Shown here: in pieces, positions 30,983-38,869 of the stretch | Numbering within the stretch: position 1 is the stretch's first letter | Layout of the letters: every line of letters begins with the position of its first letter | Source of the DNA: JACDAN01 sp035707105 | GTDB lineage: Bacteria; Actinomycetota; Thermoleophilia; Gaiellales; Gaiellaceae | Assembly: GCA_035707105.1 (NCBI GenBank) | Contig: DASSUI010000040.1 | Location: 1-64,000 of the forward strand | Reading direction: 5' to 3' | DNA length: 64,000 bases | Program-made: the position numbers and the translations under genes | The notes under the pieces: generated by a model | The model's database searches: none | What the model was told of the DNA's origin: nothing | Seen by the model: the letters and a program-made list of their open reading frames with translations, nothing else

Positions 30983-31329
30983 CGCTGCTCGACCTCCTCG
31001 AGCCGGAGCCCGGTCCGGTTGTGCGTGACGTCGCCGACCCGCGACGTCCAGACGATCCCGTCGCCCGAGTCGTTCCCGCTCCTGGCCGCATCGGCGATCG
31101 CGCCGACGACGCCGTCCGCGATCTCCTCGGCGACGACGAACGTCAGCACCGCCTTCGGAAGGAACCGCGACTCGAAGATGCGGCCGCGGTACTCGTGCGT
31201 GATGCCTCGTTGGCGCCCGTGGCCGATCGCCTCGACCACCGTGACGCCGACGTGGCCCGTTTGCTCCTCCACCGCGTCGATCACCGTCTCGACTCGCTCC
31301 CGGATCACGACCGCCTCGACCTTCACCAT
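30979..31329 (-). CDS. glnK: PII nitrogen regulatory protein, divergent
   Basis: A 116-residue PII-family trimeric sensor of ATP/ADP and 2-oxoglutarate that blocks Amt when nitrogen is plentiful. GHGRQRG, EYRG and FLPK align with the E. coli GlnB T-loop, and NRTGLRLEE with its C-terminal RTGE. The modified Tyr51 of GlnB corresponds here to Phe52 (RIFESRF), so uridylylation or adenylylation at that site is not possible; Tyr47 (GlnB Tyr46) remains. ATG 31329 follows GGGGG at 6 nt. The leader carries a terminator-like hairpin shared with glnA. Confidence 0.88.
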   Translation of the reverse strand: MVKVEAVVIRERVETVIDAVEEQTGHVGVTVVEAIGHGRQRGITHEYRGRIFESRFLPKAVLTFVVAEEIADGVVGAIADAARSGNDSGDGIVWTSRVGDVTHNRTGLRLEEVEQR

Positions 31330-31345
31330 CGCTGCCCCCTTGCAC

Positions 31346-31391
31346 GCGAAAAAGCCCCGGGACTCCACGAGTCCCGAGGCTCCATTGCCCC
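31346..31391 (-). promoter_or_regulatory. glnK-amt leader attenuator, shared with glnA
   Basis: On the minus strand: GGGGCAATGGAGCC, then a hairpin GCCTCGGGACTC-GTG-GAGTCCCGGGGC, then TTTTTCGC. The hairpin plus T5 looks like an intrinsic terminator placed before glnK rather than after a gene. The glnA leader (38812-38853) has the same flanks and a shorter hairpin top with compensating bases. A likely -10 TACGGT lies at 31431-31426, giving a leader of about 90 nt. Confidence 0.65.
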
Positions 31392-31453
31392 GGCGCGCGC
31401 CTCCGACGGCGCGTGCCTGCTCCGCACCGTAGTGGACGGGCCGGACGCAGCGC

Positions 31454-31459
31454 TAGGGT
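31454..31459 (+). promoter_or_regulatory. leaderless -10 TAGGGT for the MFS gene at 31466
   Basis: The hexamer ends 6 nt before ATG 31466. It is divergent from the glnK promoter. Confidence 0.6.
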
Positions 31460-31465
31460 CGGACG

Positions 31466-32776
31466 ATGAGACTCCGCGGACGGCTAGGGGCGCTCGAGGA
31501 GCGGGAGTTCCGCCTCCTCTGGCTCAGCCGCGTCGTCTCCGACTTCGGCGACCGCTTCGCGCTGATCGGGCTTGCCTTCGCCGTCCTGGACATCAAGGCG
31601 TCGGCCGCGACGCTCGGCTACGTCTTCGCGGCCAGGACGATCTCGAACGTCGTCTTCCTCCAGGCCTCCGGCGTGATCGCCGACCGCCTCCCGCGCCAGC
31701 TCGTGATGCTCGCTTCGGACGTCGGCCGCGGCACCGCCCAGGCGATCCTTGCGTTTCTCCTGCTGACCGGCCGCGCGGAGGTCTGGCACCTGATCGTCCT
31801 CGCCGTCGTCTACGGCGTCGCCGAGGCGTTCTTCGGCCCGGCCTCGCAGGGCCTCGTCCCGCAGACGGTCCAGCCCGAGCGCCTCCAGCAGGCGAACGCG
31901 ATGATGTCGCTCTCGCGGAACCTCACCGGCATCGTCGGGCCGGCGGCGGCGGGATTCGTCATCGCCGTCTCGAGCACGGGGTGGGCGATCGCGGTGGATG
32001 CCGCGACCTTCGGCGTCAGCGCCGCCTTCCTGGCCGCAATGAGCCCGGCCTTCACCAAGCCCGTCCGGCAGCGGTTCCTCGTCGAGCTGAAGGAGGGCTG
32101 GAGCGAGTTCACGCGCCAGACCTGGATCTGGGTCTGCGTCATCCACTTCGCCCTCTTCCACGCGACGGCGCTCGCCGCGTTCTTCGTGCTCGGCCCCGTG
32201 ATCGCGAAGGAGGAGCTGGGCGGGTCCTCCGCCTACGCGACGATCATGGTCGGGGCGGGCTGCGGGTCGGTCGTCGGCAGCCTGCTCGCCATGCGCTACA
32301 AGCTCCCGCGCCAGCTCGTCGCGTGCTTCGGGAGCGTCGCGATCTGGCCGGTGGTGCTCGTCGCCTTCGCGTTTGCGCCGCCGGTCCCGATGATCGCGGC
32401 CGCCGCCTTCGTCGGCGCGCTGGCGATGAACTTCGGCGGCGCGTACTGGTTCACGGCGTTGCAGGAGCACGTGCCGCCGCACGCGCGGTCCCGCGTGAGC
32501 TCGTACGACTGGCTCGGCTCGTGGCTCTTCCTGCCTCTCGGCTACGTGGCGATCGGGCCCGTGGCGGACACGATCGGATACACGGAGACCCTGGTGGTCG
32601 CCGCGGGCTGGACGGTCGTGTCGAGCCTCGCCATCCTTCTGATCCCGAGCGTCCGGAACCTCCGAGCCGGGACGGGCGTAGCGTCGGCAGATGAGGCCGA
32701 TGCCGGCGACGATGGCACTGTCGGCGATCCTGCTCGCCGCCTCCAGCGCGAGCGCGAAGGAGCTCCAGCCGGGTGA
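31466..32776 (+). CDS. MFS transporter, enterobactin-exporter-like (MFS_3)
   Basis: A 436-residue membrane transporter with about 12 hydrophobic helices. It begins with the family pattern EEREFRLLWLSRVVSDFGDRF and has the motif A-like segment GVIADRLPRQ between helices 2 and 3. The charged C-terminal tail (last ~40 residues) is cytoplasmic. Substrate unknown; relatives export siderophores, drugs or small molecules. ATG 31466 is leaderless. A related transporter lies at 37461. Its 3' end carries a second promoter and the start of a short secreted-protein gene in another frame. Confidence 0.85.
   Translation: MRLRGRLGALEEREFRLLWLSRVVSDFGDRFALIGLAFAVLDIKASAATLGYVFAARTISNVVFLQASGVIADRLPRQLVMLASDVGRGTAQAILAFLLLTGRAEVWHLIVLAVVYGVAEAFFGPASQGLVPQTVQPERLQQANAMMSLSRNLTGIVGPAAAGFVIAVSSTGWAIAVDAATFGVSAAFLAAMSPAFTKPVRQRFLVELKEGWSEFTRQTWIWVCVIHFALFHATALAAFFVLGPVIAKEELGGSSAYATIMVGAGCGSVVGSLLAMRYKLPRQLVACFGSVAIWPVVLVAFAFAPPVPMIAAAAFVGALAMNFGGAYWFTALQEHVPPHARSRVSSYDWLGSWLFLPLGYVAIGPVADTIGYTETLVVAAGWTVVSSLAILLIPSVRNLRAGTGVASADEADAGDDGTVGDPARRLQREREGAPAG
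32679..32684 (+). promoter_or_regulatory. leaderless -10 TAGCGT for the short gene at 32691
   Basis: TAGCGT ends 6 nt before ATG 32691 and lies inside the 3' end of the MFS gene. Confidence 0.5.
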
Positions 32777-32876
32777 TCTGAGGGTCTGTGGTGCGACGCA
32801 GTGCCGGATGCTTCGCGAAGCGCCACCTCCTCAGCTCCTTCCATCAGGCCGGGCGTCGATTCCCGCGTCCTGCTGA
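32691..32876 (+). pseudogene. truncated secreted protein gene
   Basis: A 61-codon frame. A clear signal peptide (MPATMALSAILLAASSASA) is cleaved before KELQPGDLRVCGATQC. A Cys pair follows, and then the sequence turns into low-quality REAPPPQLLPSGRA and stops. The beginning looks like a real exported protein with an intact leaderless promoter, but the body is missing. Nothing downstream to 33022 continues it in any frame I could see. I read it as a 3'-truncated remnant; a genuine short secreted peptide is the alternative. It overlaps the MFS gene end by 86 nt. Confidence 0.45.
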
Positions 32877-33022
32877 CCAGCCCTTGACCGCCGCGCAGGC
32901 GGCTGGCTAAGGTGGCTGCGCTGATGTCTCGCCTGGGCTGAGCACTTCCACGGGTTCGCGGGCCTCCTGAGGGCCTGTTGACGCCTGTCCTCACCCACTT
33001 CGAACCACGCAGGAGACATCGC

Positions 33023-33850
33023 ATGACTGGAACATCCAACAGAAATGGAACGCCCGCCGTCGTCGTGGACGGTCTCCGCAAGGAGTTCTTCCGCAACGAC
33101 GGAAGGGAGGGGCTGAGACGACGGCGGAAGCGGGTCGCGGCGCTCGACGGCGTCACGTTCCAGGTCGGCCGCGGCGAGACCGTCGCGATCCTGGGCCAGA
33201 ACGGCTCGGGCAAGTCGACGCTGATCCGGCTGCTCTCGACGCTGCTGCTGAACGACGGCGGCTCGGCACGCATCTTCGGCCACGACGCCTCCACCGAGAC
33301 CCGAGCCGTCCGCCGCCTGATCAACCGCGTGTCGGTCGAGGCCTCGTTCTTCAAGAAGATGTCCGCGGTCGAGAACCTCAGCTACGCCGCGCGCTTCTAC
33401 GGGATGCCGATCCGCGAGACCCGGAAGCGCATCCCGGAGATCCTCGGGCGGGTCGGATTCCCGAGGGCTCGGATGAACGAGCCGCTCGAGGATCTCTCGC
33501 GCGGCATGCAGCAGAAGGTCGCGCTCGCCCGCGCGCTCCTCACGGCGCCGATCGTGCTGCTCCTCGACGAGCCGACGACGGGCCTCGATCCGCGGTCGAA
33601 GCTCGAGGTGCAGGAGTTCATCCGCGAGATCAGGCGCGTCCACGACGCGTCCGTCCTCCTCTGCACCCACGACCTCGTCGAGGCGGAGGAGCTCGCGGAC
33701 CGCGTCGGCATCCTCGACCGAGGGCGGCTGATCGAGCTCGCGCCCGCGGACGAGCTGAAGCGCAAGCACGGCGCGAAGACGCTCGAGGAGGCGTTCTTCG
33801 CCGCGACCGGCAAGTCGTTCGAGGACGAGCCCGAAGAGGAGGACGAGTGA
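33023..33850 (+). CDS. ABC transporter ATPase, ABC-2/DrrA type
   Basis: A 275-residue nucleotide-binding subunit. Walker A GQNGSGKS, Q-loop region near VSVEASFFKK, signature LSRGMQQ (non-canonical for LSGGQ but usual in this branch), Walker B VLLLDEPTTGLD and the switch His in CTHDL. The acidic tail ends EDEPEEEDE. ATG 33023 is preceded by AGGAG at 8 nt; the longer frame from 32978 has no such site. It forms one transporter with the next gene, the two starts and stops overlapping (GTGATG). Likely exports lipid, polysaccharide or drug; substrate not identifiable. Confidence 0.92.
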   Translation: MTGTSNRNGTPAVVVDGLRKEFFRNDGREGLRRRRKRVAALDGVTFQVGRGETVAILGQNGSGKSTLIRLLSTLLLNDGGSARIFGHDASTETRAVRRLINRVSVEASFFKKMSAVENLSYAARFYGMPIRETRKRIPEILGRVGFPRARMNEPLEDLSRGMQQKVALARALLTAPIVLLLDEPTTGLDPRSKLEVQEFIREIRRVHDASVLLCTHDLVEAEELADRVGILDRGRLIELAPADELKRKHGAKTLEEAFFAATGKSFEDEPEEEDE

Positions 33851-34683
33851 TGCCCGGCGCAGCCGCAGTCCTCCGCCACGAGCTGATCGGCCTCGCCGGG
33901 GTCTTCGAGCGCAACGTCTACCTCGTCCGCCGCTACATCTGGTGGGACCTGGCGTTCTTCGTCTGGACGATCGCGAACACGCTCACGATCGTCTTCATCG
34001 GCGAAGGCGTCCAGGCGACGGGCGGCCAGATCGACGTTGAGCAGGTGACGACCCAGCTGCTGGTCGGCGCGGTCGTCTGGGCCTACCTCGGCGTGATCTT
34101 CGAGATCCTCACCGAGACGGTCGCCTGGGAGCGCTGGGAAGGGACGATCGAGTACACGTTCATGGCGCCGCTCTCCCGGCCCGTTCACCTCTTCGGGATG
34201 GGCCTGTTCGCGATCGTCTACGGGATCATCCGCGCGATCATGCTCTTCGCCGTCGTCGCGCTCTTCTTCGACCTCGACCTCGCGGAGGCCGACTACGTCG
34301 CCGCGCTGGCGGTTCTCCTCGTCGCCTCCGTCTCGTTCATCGGGATCGGGATGATGACGGCCGTCCTGCCGCTGATCTCCCCGGAGAAGGGGACGCAGCT
34401 CGGGTTCATGGCCCAGGGCATCCTGCTGGTGATCTCGGGTGTCTACTACCCCGTCGACGTCCTGCCCGACTGGATGCAGGCCGCGTCGGTTCTCTCGCCG
34501 GCGACGTACGCGCTGGACGGGCTCCGCGACGCGATCCTCCGTGGCGACGGGCTGACCTCGATGGGCGACGAGCTCTGGCCGCTCGTCCTGATCGGCGCAG
34601 TCTCGATCCCGCTCGGGCTGTGGGTCTTCCGCGTCGGCGAGACCTATGCGAAGCGGCACGGGAAGTTGAAGCGGTCGGGATGA
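33850..34683 (+). CDS. ABC-2 type transporter permease
   Basis: A 277-residue permease with six predicted helices, of the ABC-2 (DrrB/NodJ) class, partner of the ATPase before it. The segment GVYYPVDVLPDWMQAASVLSPATYALDGLRD is characteristic. ATG 33850 overlaps the ATPase stop as TGATG; a GTG 3 nt earlier is an equal alternative. The stop overlaps the next start as ATGA. The downstream acetyltransferase and methyltransferase in the same operon hint that the transporter may act on a modified small molecule, but that is inference. Confidence 0.9.
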   Translation: MPGAAAVLRHELIGLAGVFERNVYLVRRYIWWDLAFFVWTIANTLTIVFIGEGVQATGGQIDVEQVTTQLLVGAVVWAYLGVIFEILTETVAWERWEGTIEYTFMAPLSRPVHLFGMGLFAIVYGIIRAIMLFAVVALFFDLDLAEADYVAALAVLLVASVSFIGIGMMTAVLPLISPEKGTQLGFMAQGILLVISGVYYPVDVLPDWMQAASVLSPATYALDGLRDAILRGDGLTSMGDELWPLVLIGAVSIPLGLWVFRVGETYAKRHGKLKRSG

Positions 34684-35552
34684 TCCGGGAGGCCGACACC
34701 CGGGAGGACCTCGCCGCACTGTGCGAGATCTGGGCGGCGATCACACCGCGCGAGCCGATGACGCCCGAGCAGCTCCTGCGCAGGAAGGAGCGCCAGCCCG
34801 AGCGGCTGTACCTCCTCGCCGAGGAGGAGGACCGCGCGGTCGGTCTCGGGTTCGTCGCGCCCACGGACTCGCCGAACCGCACCTACGTCGGCGTCCGCGT
34901 GCTGCCTGCATGGCGCGGACGCGGTCTCGGGACGGCCCTCTACGAGCGCGCCTTCGAGCATGCGCGGAGCGGCGGGCCGGAGTGGCTGTCGACGATGGTC
35001 TCGGAGGCCGAGCCGGAGGCGGTGGAGTGGGCCCGGCGGCGCGGCTTCGAGCCGTACCAGCAGCAGGTCGAGCTCCTGCTGAGGCTCCGTGGCGACGAGC
35101 AAGCGCCGGCATCCCCGGCGGGCATCGAGATCGTCGAGGTGACCCCCGATCTCCATCGGGCCGCCTACGCGCTCAGCAACGAAGCCTGGGAGGACCTGCC
35201 GTTGGACGTGCCGGTCGAGCTGTCCCCGTTCGAGGTGTGGCTCGAGGAGGACATGCCGGGCCCGATCGCATTCGCAGCAATGGACGACGGCGAAATGGTC
35301 GGATTCGCCGCCCTGATCGGCCGGGAAGCGCCGGGGCTGCTCGAGCACGGTCTCACCGCGACCCGCCGGAGCCACCGCCGCCGCGGCATCGCGACGGCGC
35401 TGAAGCGGACGCTGATCGCCTGGGCGGCCGCGAGCGGCTACCGCGAGCTCCTCACCTTCACCCAGGACCGCAACGAGGGCATGCAGGCGATCAACCTCGC
35501 GCTCGGCTACGAGGAGCAGCCGGCATGGATCTCGATGCGGAGGCGGCCGTGA
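34680..35552 (+). CDS. double GNAT-domain N-acetyltransferase
   Basis: A 290-residue protein with two GCN5-related acetyltransferase domains in tandem. The first (about 1-145) has VLPAWRGRGLGTALYERA; the second (about 150-288) has TATRRSHRRRGIATALKRTLI, each with an R/Q-x-x-G-x-G/A acetyl-CoA loop. Double-GNAT proteins include mycothiol synthase, MshD, but the characteristic MshD motifs are not evident, so I do not assign that role. ATG 34680 overlaps the permease stop (ATGA). The stop overlaps the methyltransferase start (GTGA). Confidence 0.85.
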   Translation: MIREADTREDLAALCEIWAAITPREPMTPEQLLRRKERQPERLYLLAEEEDRAVGLGFVAPTDSPNRTYVGVRVLPAWRGRGLGTALYERAFEHARSGGPEWLSTMVSEAEPEAVEWARRRGFEPYQQQVELLLRLRGDEQAPASPAGIEIVEVTPDLHRAAYALSNEAWEDLPLDVPVELSPFEVWLEEDMPGPIAFAAMDDGEMVGFAALIGREAPGLLEHGLTATRRSHRRRGIATALKRTLIAWAAASGYRELLTFTQDRNEGMQAINLALGYEEQPAWISMRRRP

Positions 35553-36211
35553 GGCGCCTCGCCGCTGAGAGAGGCGCGGCGACGATCGACGACGAGCGGA
35601 AGCGGACCGTTCAGGCCGCGTACGACAGTCTTGGCCCGCGCTTCGGCGAGTGGGGCGAGCGAGTCGAAGGAGATCCCTGGAAGCGCTTCCTCGAGGACCT
35701 CGCGGCTCGGCTGCCGGAAGGCGGCTGCGTGCTCGACCTCGGATGCGGGAACGGCGCGAAGATCGCCTGTCTCGGGGAGAGGTTCCACCTCGTCGCCGTG
35801 GACCTCTCGGAGGAACAACTCCGACTCGCCCGGGCCAGGGTGCCGGAGGCGACGCTCGTCGCCGGCGATTTCGGCGAGCTGGACTTCGCCGCCGAGACGT
35901 TCGACGCGGTCACCGCGTTCTACTCGATCATGCACGTGCCCCGGGAGGAGCACCGAGCGCTGTTCGCGAGGATCGCGCGCTGGCTGAAGCCCGGAGGCCT
36001 GTTCCTCGCGTCGCTCAGCCACGTGGGGGGCGCCGACTGGACGGGTGAGTGGCTCGGCGTCGAGATGTTCTTCTCGGGCTTCGACGCGGAGACGAACCGT
36101 CGACTCCTTCGCGAGGCGGGATTGGAACTCGTCCTCGACGAGCTGGTCTGGATGCGGGAACCGCAGGGAGAGGTGGCGTTCCTCTGGGTGCTCGCGAGGA
36201 AGCCGGCATGA
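35549..36211 (+). CDS. class I SAM-dependent methyltransferase
   Basis: A 220-residue methyltransferase (methyltransferase 11 type). Motif I is VLDLGCGNGAK, motif II AVDLSEEQLRLAR with the SAM-ribose acidic residue, and the post-motif region has VTAFYSIMHVPREEH and LKPGGLFL. Substrate unknown. GTG 35549 is chosen by GTGA overlap with the GNAT stop; an ATG at 35525 in the same frame is possible. It lies in a six-gene rightward operon (33023 to 38789). Confidence 0.88.
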   Translation: MRRLAAERGAATIDDERKRTVQAAYDSLGPRFGEWGERVEGDPWKRFLEDLAARLPEGGCVLDLGCGNGAKIACLGERFHLVAVDLSEEQLRLARARVPEATLVAGDFGELDFAAETFDAVTAFYSIMHVPREEHRALFARIARWLKPGGLFLASLSHVGGADWTGEWLGVEMFFSGFDAETNRRLLREAGLELVLDELVWMREPQGEVAFLWVLARKPA

Positions 36212-37464
36212 GACGCCTCGACGCGCTCAAGGTCTTCTACGGGCTCGAGTTCTTCGACTCGATCGGCCACCACGCGGCGTTCACCGTCTGGGCCGTCTAC
36301 CTCGTCCAGGACGTCGGCGCGAACCCGTTCGAGCTCGTCCTGCTCGGGACCGTCAGCGAGATCGCGATCTTTCTCTTCGAGGTCCCGACCGGAGTCGTCG
36401 CGGACACGTACAGCCGCCGGCTCTCGGTCATCGTCGGCCTGCTGCTTGCCGGGCTCTCGGTCATCGTCGTCGGGCTGGTCGCCGTCTACTGGGTCATCGT
36501 GCTGGCGGCGATCCTGCGCGGCATCGGCGGGACGTTCCTCAGCGGGGCCTGGGAGGCGTGGATCACGGACGAGCACGGCGTCGACGGGATCGGCCGAGTC
36601 TTCCTGCGCGGGACGCAATGGTCGTACCTCGGGGCGATCGTCGGCGCGGTCCTCGGCGTGGCGGTCGCGACTCAGGATCTGGGGCTCGGCCTCGTCTTCG
36701 GCGGCGCCGTCTCGCTCGCGACGGGCATCGCCTGCATCTTCGTCATGCCCGAGAACGGGTTCAGCAGGCGGCCGGTCGAGGAGCGGACGTCGCCGGGCCG
36801 CGCGCTGACCGAGACGTTCGCGACCGGCGCCCGGCTGGTGCGCGGCCACAACGTGCTGCTGCTGATCGTCGCGATCACGTTCTTCGCCGGCGCGGCGTCC
36901 GAGGGCCTCGACCGGCTCTGGGAGGCGCACCTGATCCAGGATGTCGGCCTGCCGAAGCTGTGGGGCCTCGATCCCGTCGTCTGGTTCGGCGTCTTCAACG
37001 TGGTCGGGCTCGCCGCGGGCATCGTGGTCACCTCGTTCCTCGTCCCGCGCTTCGAGCACGCCGACAACGAAAAGCTCGCGAAGGCGCTCCTCTGGCTGAC
37101 CGTCCTGCTCTCGGCCTCGGTCGTCGCCTTCGGTCTCGCCGCCGGCTTCGCGCTCGCGGCCGCCGCCTATCTCGTGGCGCGCCTCGTGCGGCGGCTCAAG
37201 GACCCGCTGTACGTGACGTGGCTGAACAAGAACGTCGAGGACTCGAGCGTGCGGGCGACGGTGAACTCGATCGCAAGCCAGTCCGACGCGATCGGCGAGG
37301 TCGCCGGCGGGCCGGTGATCGGTGTCGTGGGGACCGTTGCGTCCCTGCGCGCCGCCCTCGTCACCACCGGGCTGCTGCTCGCGCCGGCGATCGCGCTCTA
37401 CGGCCGCGCGATCCGGCACGGCGGCCGTGAGCCGGAGCTGGCGGAGGCCGAACTGCCGGCGTGA
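36208..37464 (+). CDS. MFS transporter
   Basis: A 418-residue transporter with about 12 helices. It starts MRRLDALKVFYGLEFFDSIGHH, contains FEVPTGVVADTYSRR (motif A-like) and GGTFLSGAWEAWITDE, a pattern of tetracycline/multidrug-like MFS proteins. Substrate unknown. ATG 36208 overlaps the methyltransferase stop as ATGA. It is followed by a second MFS gene whose start overlaps its stop, so the two are always made together; whether they function as a pair is unknown. Confidence 0.85.
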   Translation: MRRLDALKVFYGLEFFDSIGHHAAFTVWAVYLVQDVGANPFELVLLGTVSEIAIFLFEVPTGVVADTYSRRLSVIVGLLLAGLSVIVVGLVAVYWVIVLAAILRGIGGTFLSGAWEAWITDEHGVDGIGRVFLRGTQWSYLGAIVGAVLGVAVATQDLGLGLVFGGAVSLATGIACIFVMPENGFSRRPVEERTSPGRALTETFATGARLVRGHNVLLLIVAITFFAGAASEGLDRLWEAHLIQDVGLPKLWGLDPVVWFGVFNVVGLAAGIVVTSFLVPRFEHADNEKLAKALLWLTVLLSASVVAFGLAAGFALAAAAYLVARLVRRLKDPLYVTWLNKNVEDSSVRATVNSIASQSDAIGEVAGGPVIGVVGTVASLRAALVTTGLLLAPAIALYGRAIRHGGREPELAEAELPA

Positions 37465-38789
37465 CGCGACTCCGGATCGTCCGGCCGCTGCGCGAGCGCG
37501 ACTTCGCGCTCTTCTGGACGGGCTGGACGGTCTCGCTGATCGGCGACGGGTTCTTCCTCGTCGCGATCGCCTGGCAGGTCTTCGACCTCTGGAACTCGCC
37601 CACGGCGCTCGCCGTCGTCGGCGTGGCGGAGACGATCCCGATCGTCGCGTTCGTGCTCGTCGGCGGCGTGGTCGCCGACCGGTTCGAGCGGCGGAAGGTG
37701 CTGATCTTCTCCAGCGCGCTGCGCGGGGTCGCGGTCGGCGTGCTCGGCGTGCTCGCCGTCACCGACGTCCTCGAGCTGTGGCACGTCTTCGTGCTCTCGG
37801 CGTTCTTCGGCGCCGGCCAGGCGTTCCAGGGACCTGCGGCGGGCGCGATCATCCCGGACCTCGTCCCGCGCCACCTCCTCGTCGAGGCGAACTCGCTGTC
37901 GCAGTTCGTGCGGCAGGCAGCCTTTGCGTTCGTCGGGCCGGCAGTCGGGGGGTTCGTCGTCCACTCCTTCGGCGCGGGCTCGGCGTTCCTGATCGACGCT
38001 GCGACCTTCGGTGTCGCGATCGTCGCCCTCCTGCTCCTTCGCCCCCGTCCCGCGGCGGCGACATCCGAGGGCGCGACCTCGATGAGGCGGGACATCGCTG
38101 AAGGCCTCCGCTACGTGCGACGGAACGTCTGGCTCTGGGGGACGCTGACCTGGGCGTTCGCCGCAATCTTCCTCGTCTACGGGCCGTGGACGGTGCTCCT
38201 CCCGTTCCTCGTGCGGAACGAGCTCGGCGGCGACGCCGGCGACCTCGGGCTCGTGTTCGCGGCCGGAGGGCTCAGCGCGATCCTCGTCTCCCTCGCCGTC
38301 GGGCAGCTCGGCCTTCCGCGCCGCCACATCACGTTCATGTACGGCCTCTGGATGATCGCGTGCCTTCAGATCGCGGCCTACGCGCTGGCCGAGGTCCCGT
38401 GGCACGCGATGGCGATCTCGCTCGCGGGCGAAGGCTGCTGGGCGGCGGGCCTGATCGTCTGGGTGACGCTGATGCAGCGGGTCGTCCCGAGCGAGCTCCT
38501 CGGCCGCGTCAAGAGCGTCGACTGGCTCCTCTCCCTCGGGCTCGTCCCGCTGTCGTTCGCGGTCACCGGACCGCTCGCGGGCTGGCTCGGCGTCAAGCCG
38601 GTGCTGGTCGCGGCGGGCGTCGGTGCCAGCGCGCTCACGGCGCTCTTCTACTTCCTACCGGGCATGCGCGACACCGAGACGCCGGGCCACACGAGCCGGG
38701 TCATTCTCAGCGAGCCGACCGGCGTCGGCGAGCCGGCGCCCGCGGACGCGGTCGACGGCGCCGCCGGAGCTCGACCTCGTCCAGGCTAG
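37461..38789 (+). CDS. MFS transporter, MFS_3 family
   Basis: A 442-residue transporter related to the one at 31466: both begin with a ...ERxFxLxW... pattern and have GG-V-ADR-x-x-RR/Q after helix 2, and the segments VPSELLGRVKSVDWLLSLG here and VPPHARSRVSSYDWLGSWL there correspond. About 12 helices, with a cytoplasmic Pro/Ala-rich tail. GTG 37461 overlaps the previous stop as GTGA. The 3' end contains a likely -35 and -10 for glnA (TCGACC at 38771-38776, TACGCT at 38794-38799, spacer 17). Confidence 0.87.
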   Translation: MTRLRIVRPLRERDFALFWTGWTVSLIGDGFFLVAIAWQVFDLWNSPTALAVVGVAETIPIVAFVLVGGVVADRFERRKVLIFSSALRGVAVGVLGVLAVTDVLELWHVFVLSAFFGAGQAFQGPAAGAIIPDLVPRHLLVEANSLSQFVRQAAFAFVGPAVGGFVVHSFGAGSAFLIDAATFGVAIVALLLLRPRPAAATSEGATSMRRDIAEGLRYVRRNVWLWGTLTWAFAAIFLVYGPWTVLLPFLVRNELGGDAGDLGLVFAAGGLSAILVSLAVGQLGLPRRHITFMYGLWMIACLQIAAYALAEVPWHAMAISLAGEGCWAAGLIVWVTLMQRVVPSELLGRVKSVDWLLSLGLVPLSFAVTGPLAGWLGVKPVLVAAGVGASALTALFYFLPGMRDTETPGHTSRVILSEPTGVGEPAPADAVDGAAGARPRPG

Positions 38790-38799
38790 GTGGTACGCT
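38771..38799 (+). promoter_or_regulatory. glnA promoter
   Basis: TCGACC (38771-38776), a 17-nt spacer, and TACGCT (38794-38799). Predicted start near 38806 gives a leader of about 64 nt. The promoter overlaps the end of the MFS gene. Confidence 0.5.
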
Positions 38800-38811
38800 C
38801 CGAGAGCAGTT

Positions 38812-38853
38812 GGGGCAACGGAGCCTCGGGCGCGACCGCCCGGGGCTTTTCGC
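38812..38853 (+). promoter_or_regulatory. glnA leader attenuator, shared with glnK-amt
   Basis: GGGGCAACGGAGCC, then a hairpin GCCTCGGGCG-CGAC-CGCCCGGGGC, then TTTTCGC, 17 nt before the ATG. The hairpin plus T4 looks like an intrinsic terminator in front of the gene. Flanks are nearly identical to those in the glnK leader while the top of the hairpin differs with pairing kept. GTTG-GGG-CAAC just upstream could form a small extra hairpin. GGAGG at 38860-38864 is the ribosome binding site. Confidence 0.68.
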
Positions 38854-38869
38854 ATTCAAGGAGGCGAGA

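Noticed and set aside
32978..33850. Upstream start at 32978 for the ABC ATPase
   Set aside because: It adds TPVLTHFEPRRRHR with no ribosome binding site. ATG 33023 has AGGAG at the right distance.
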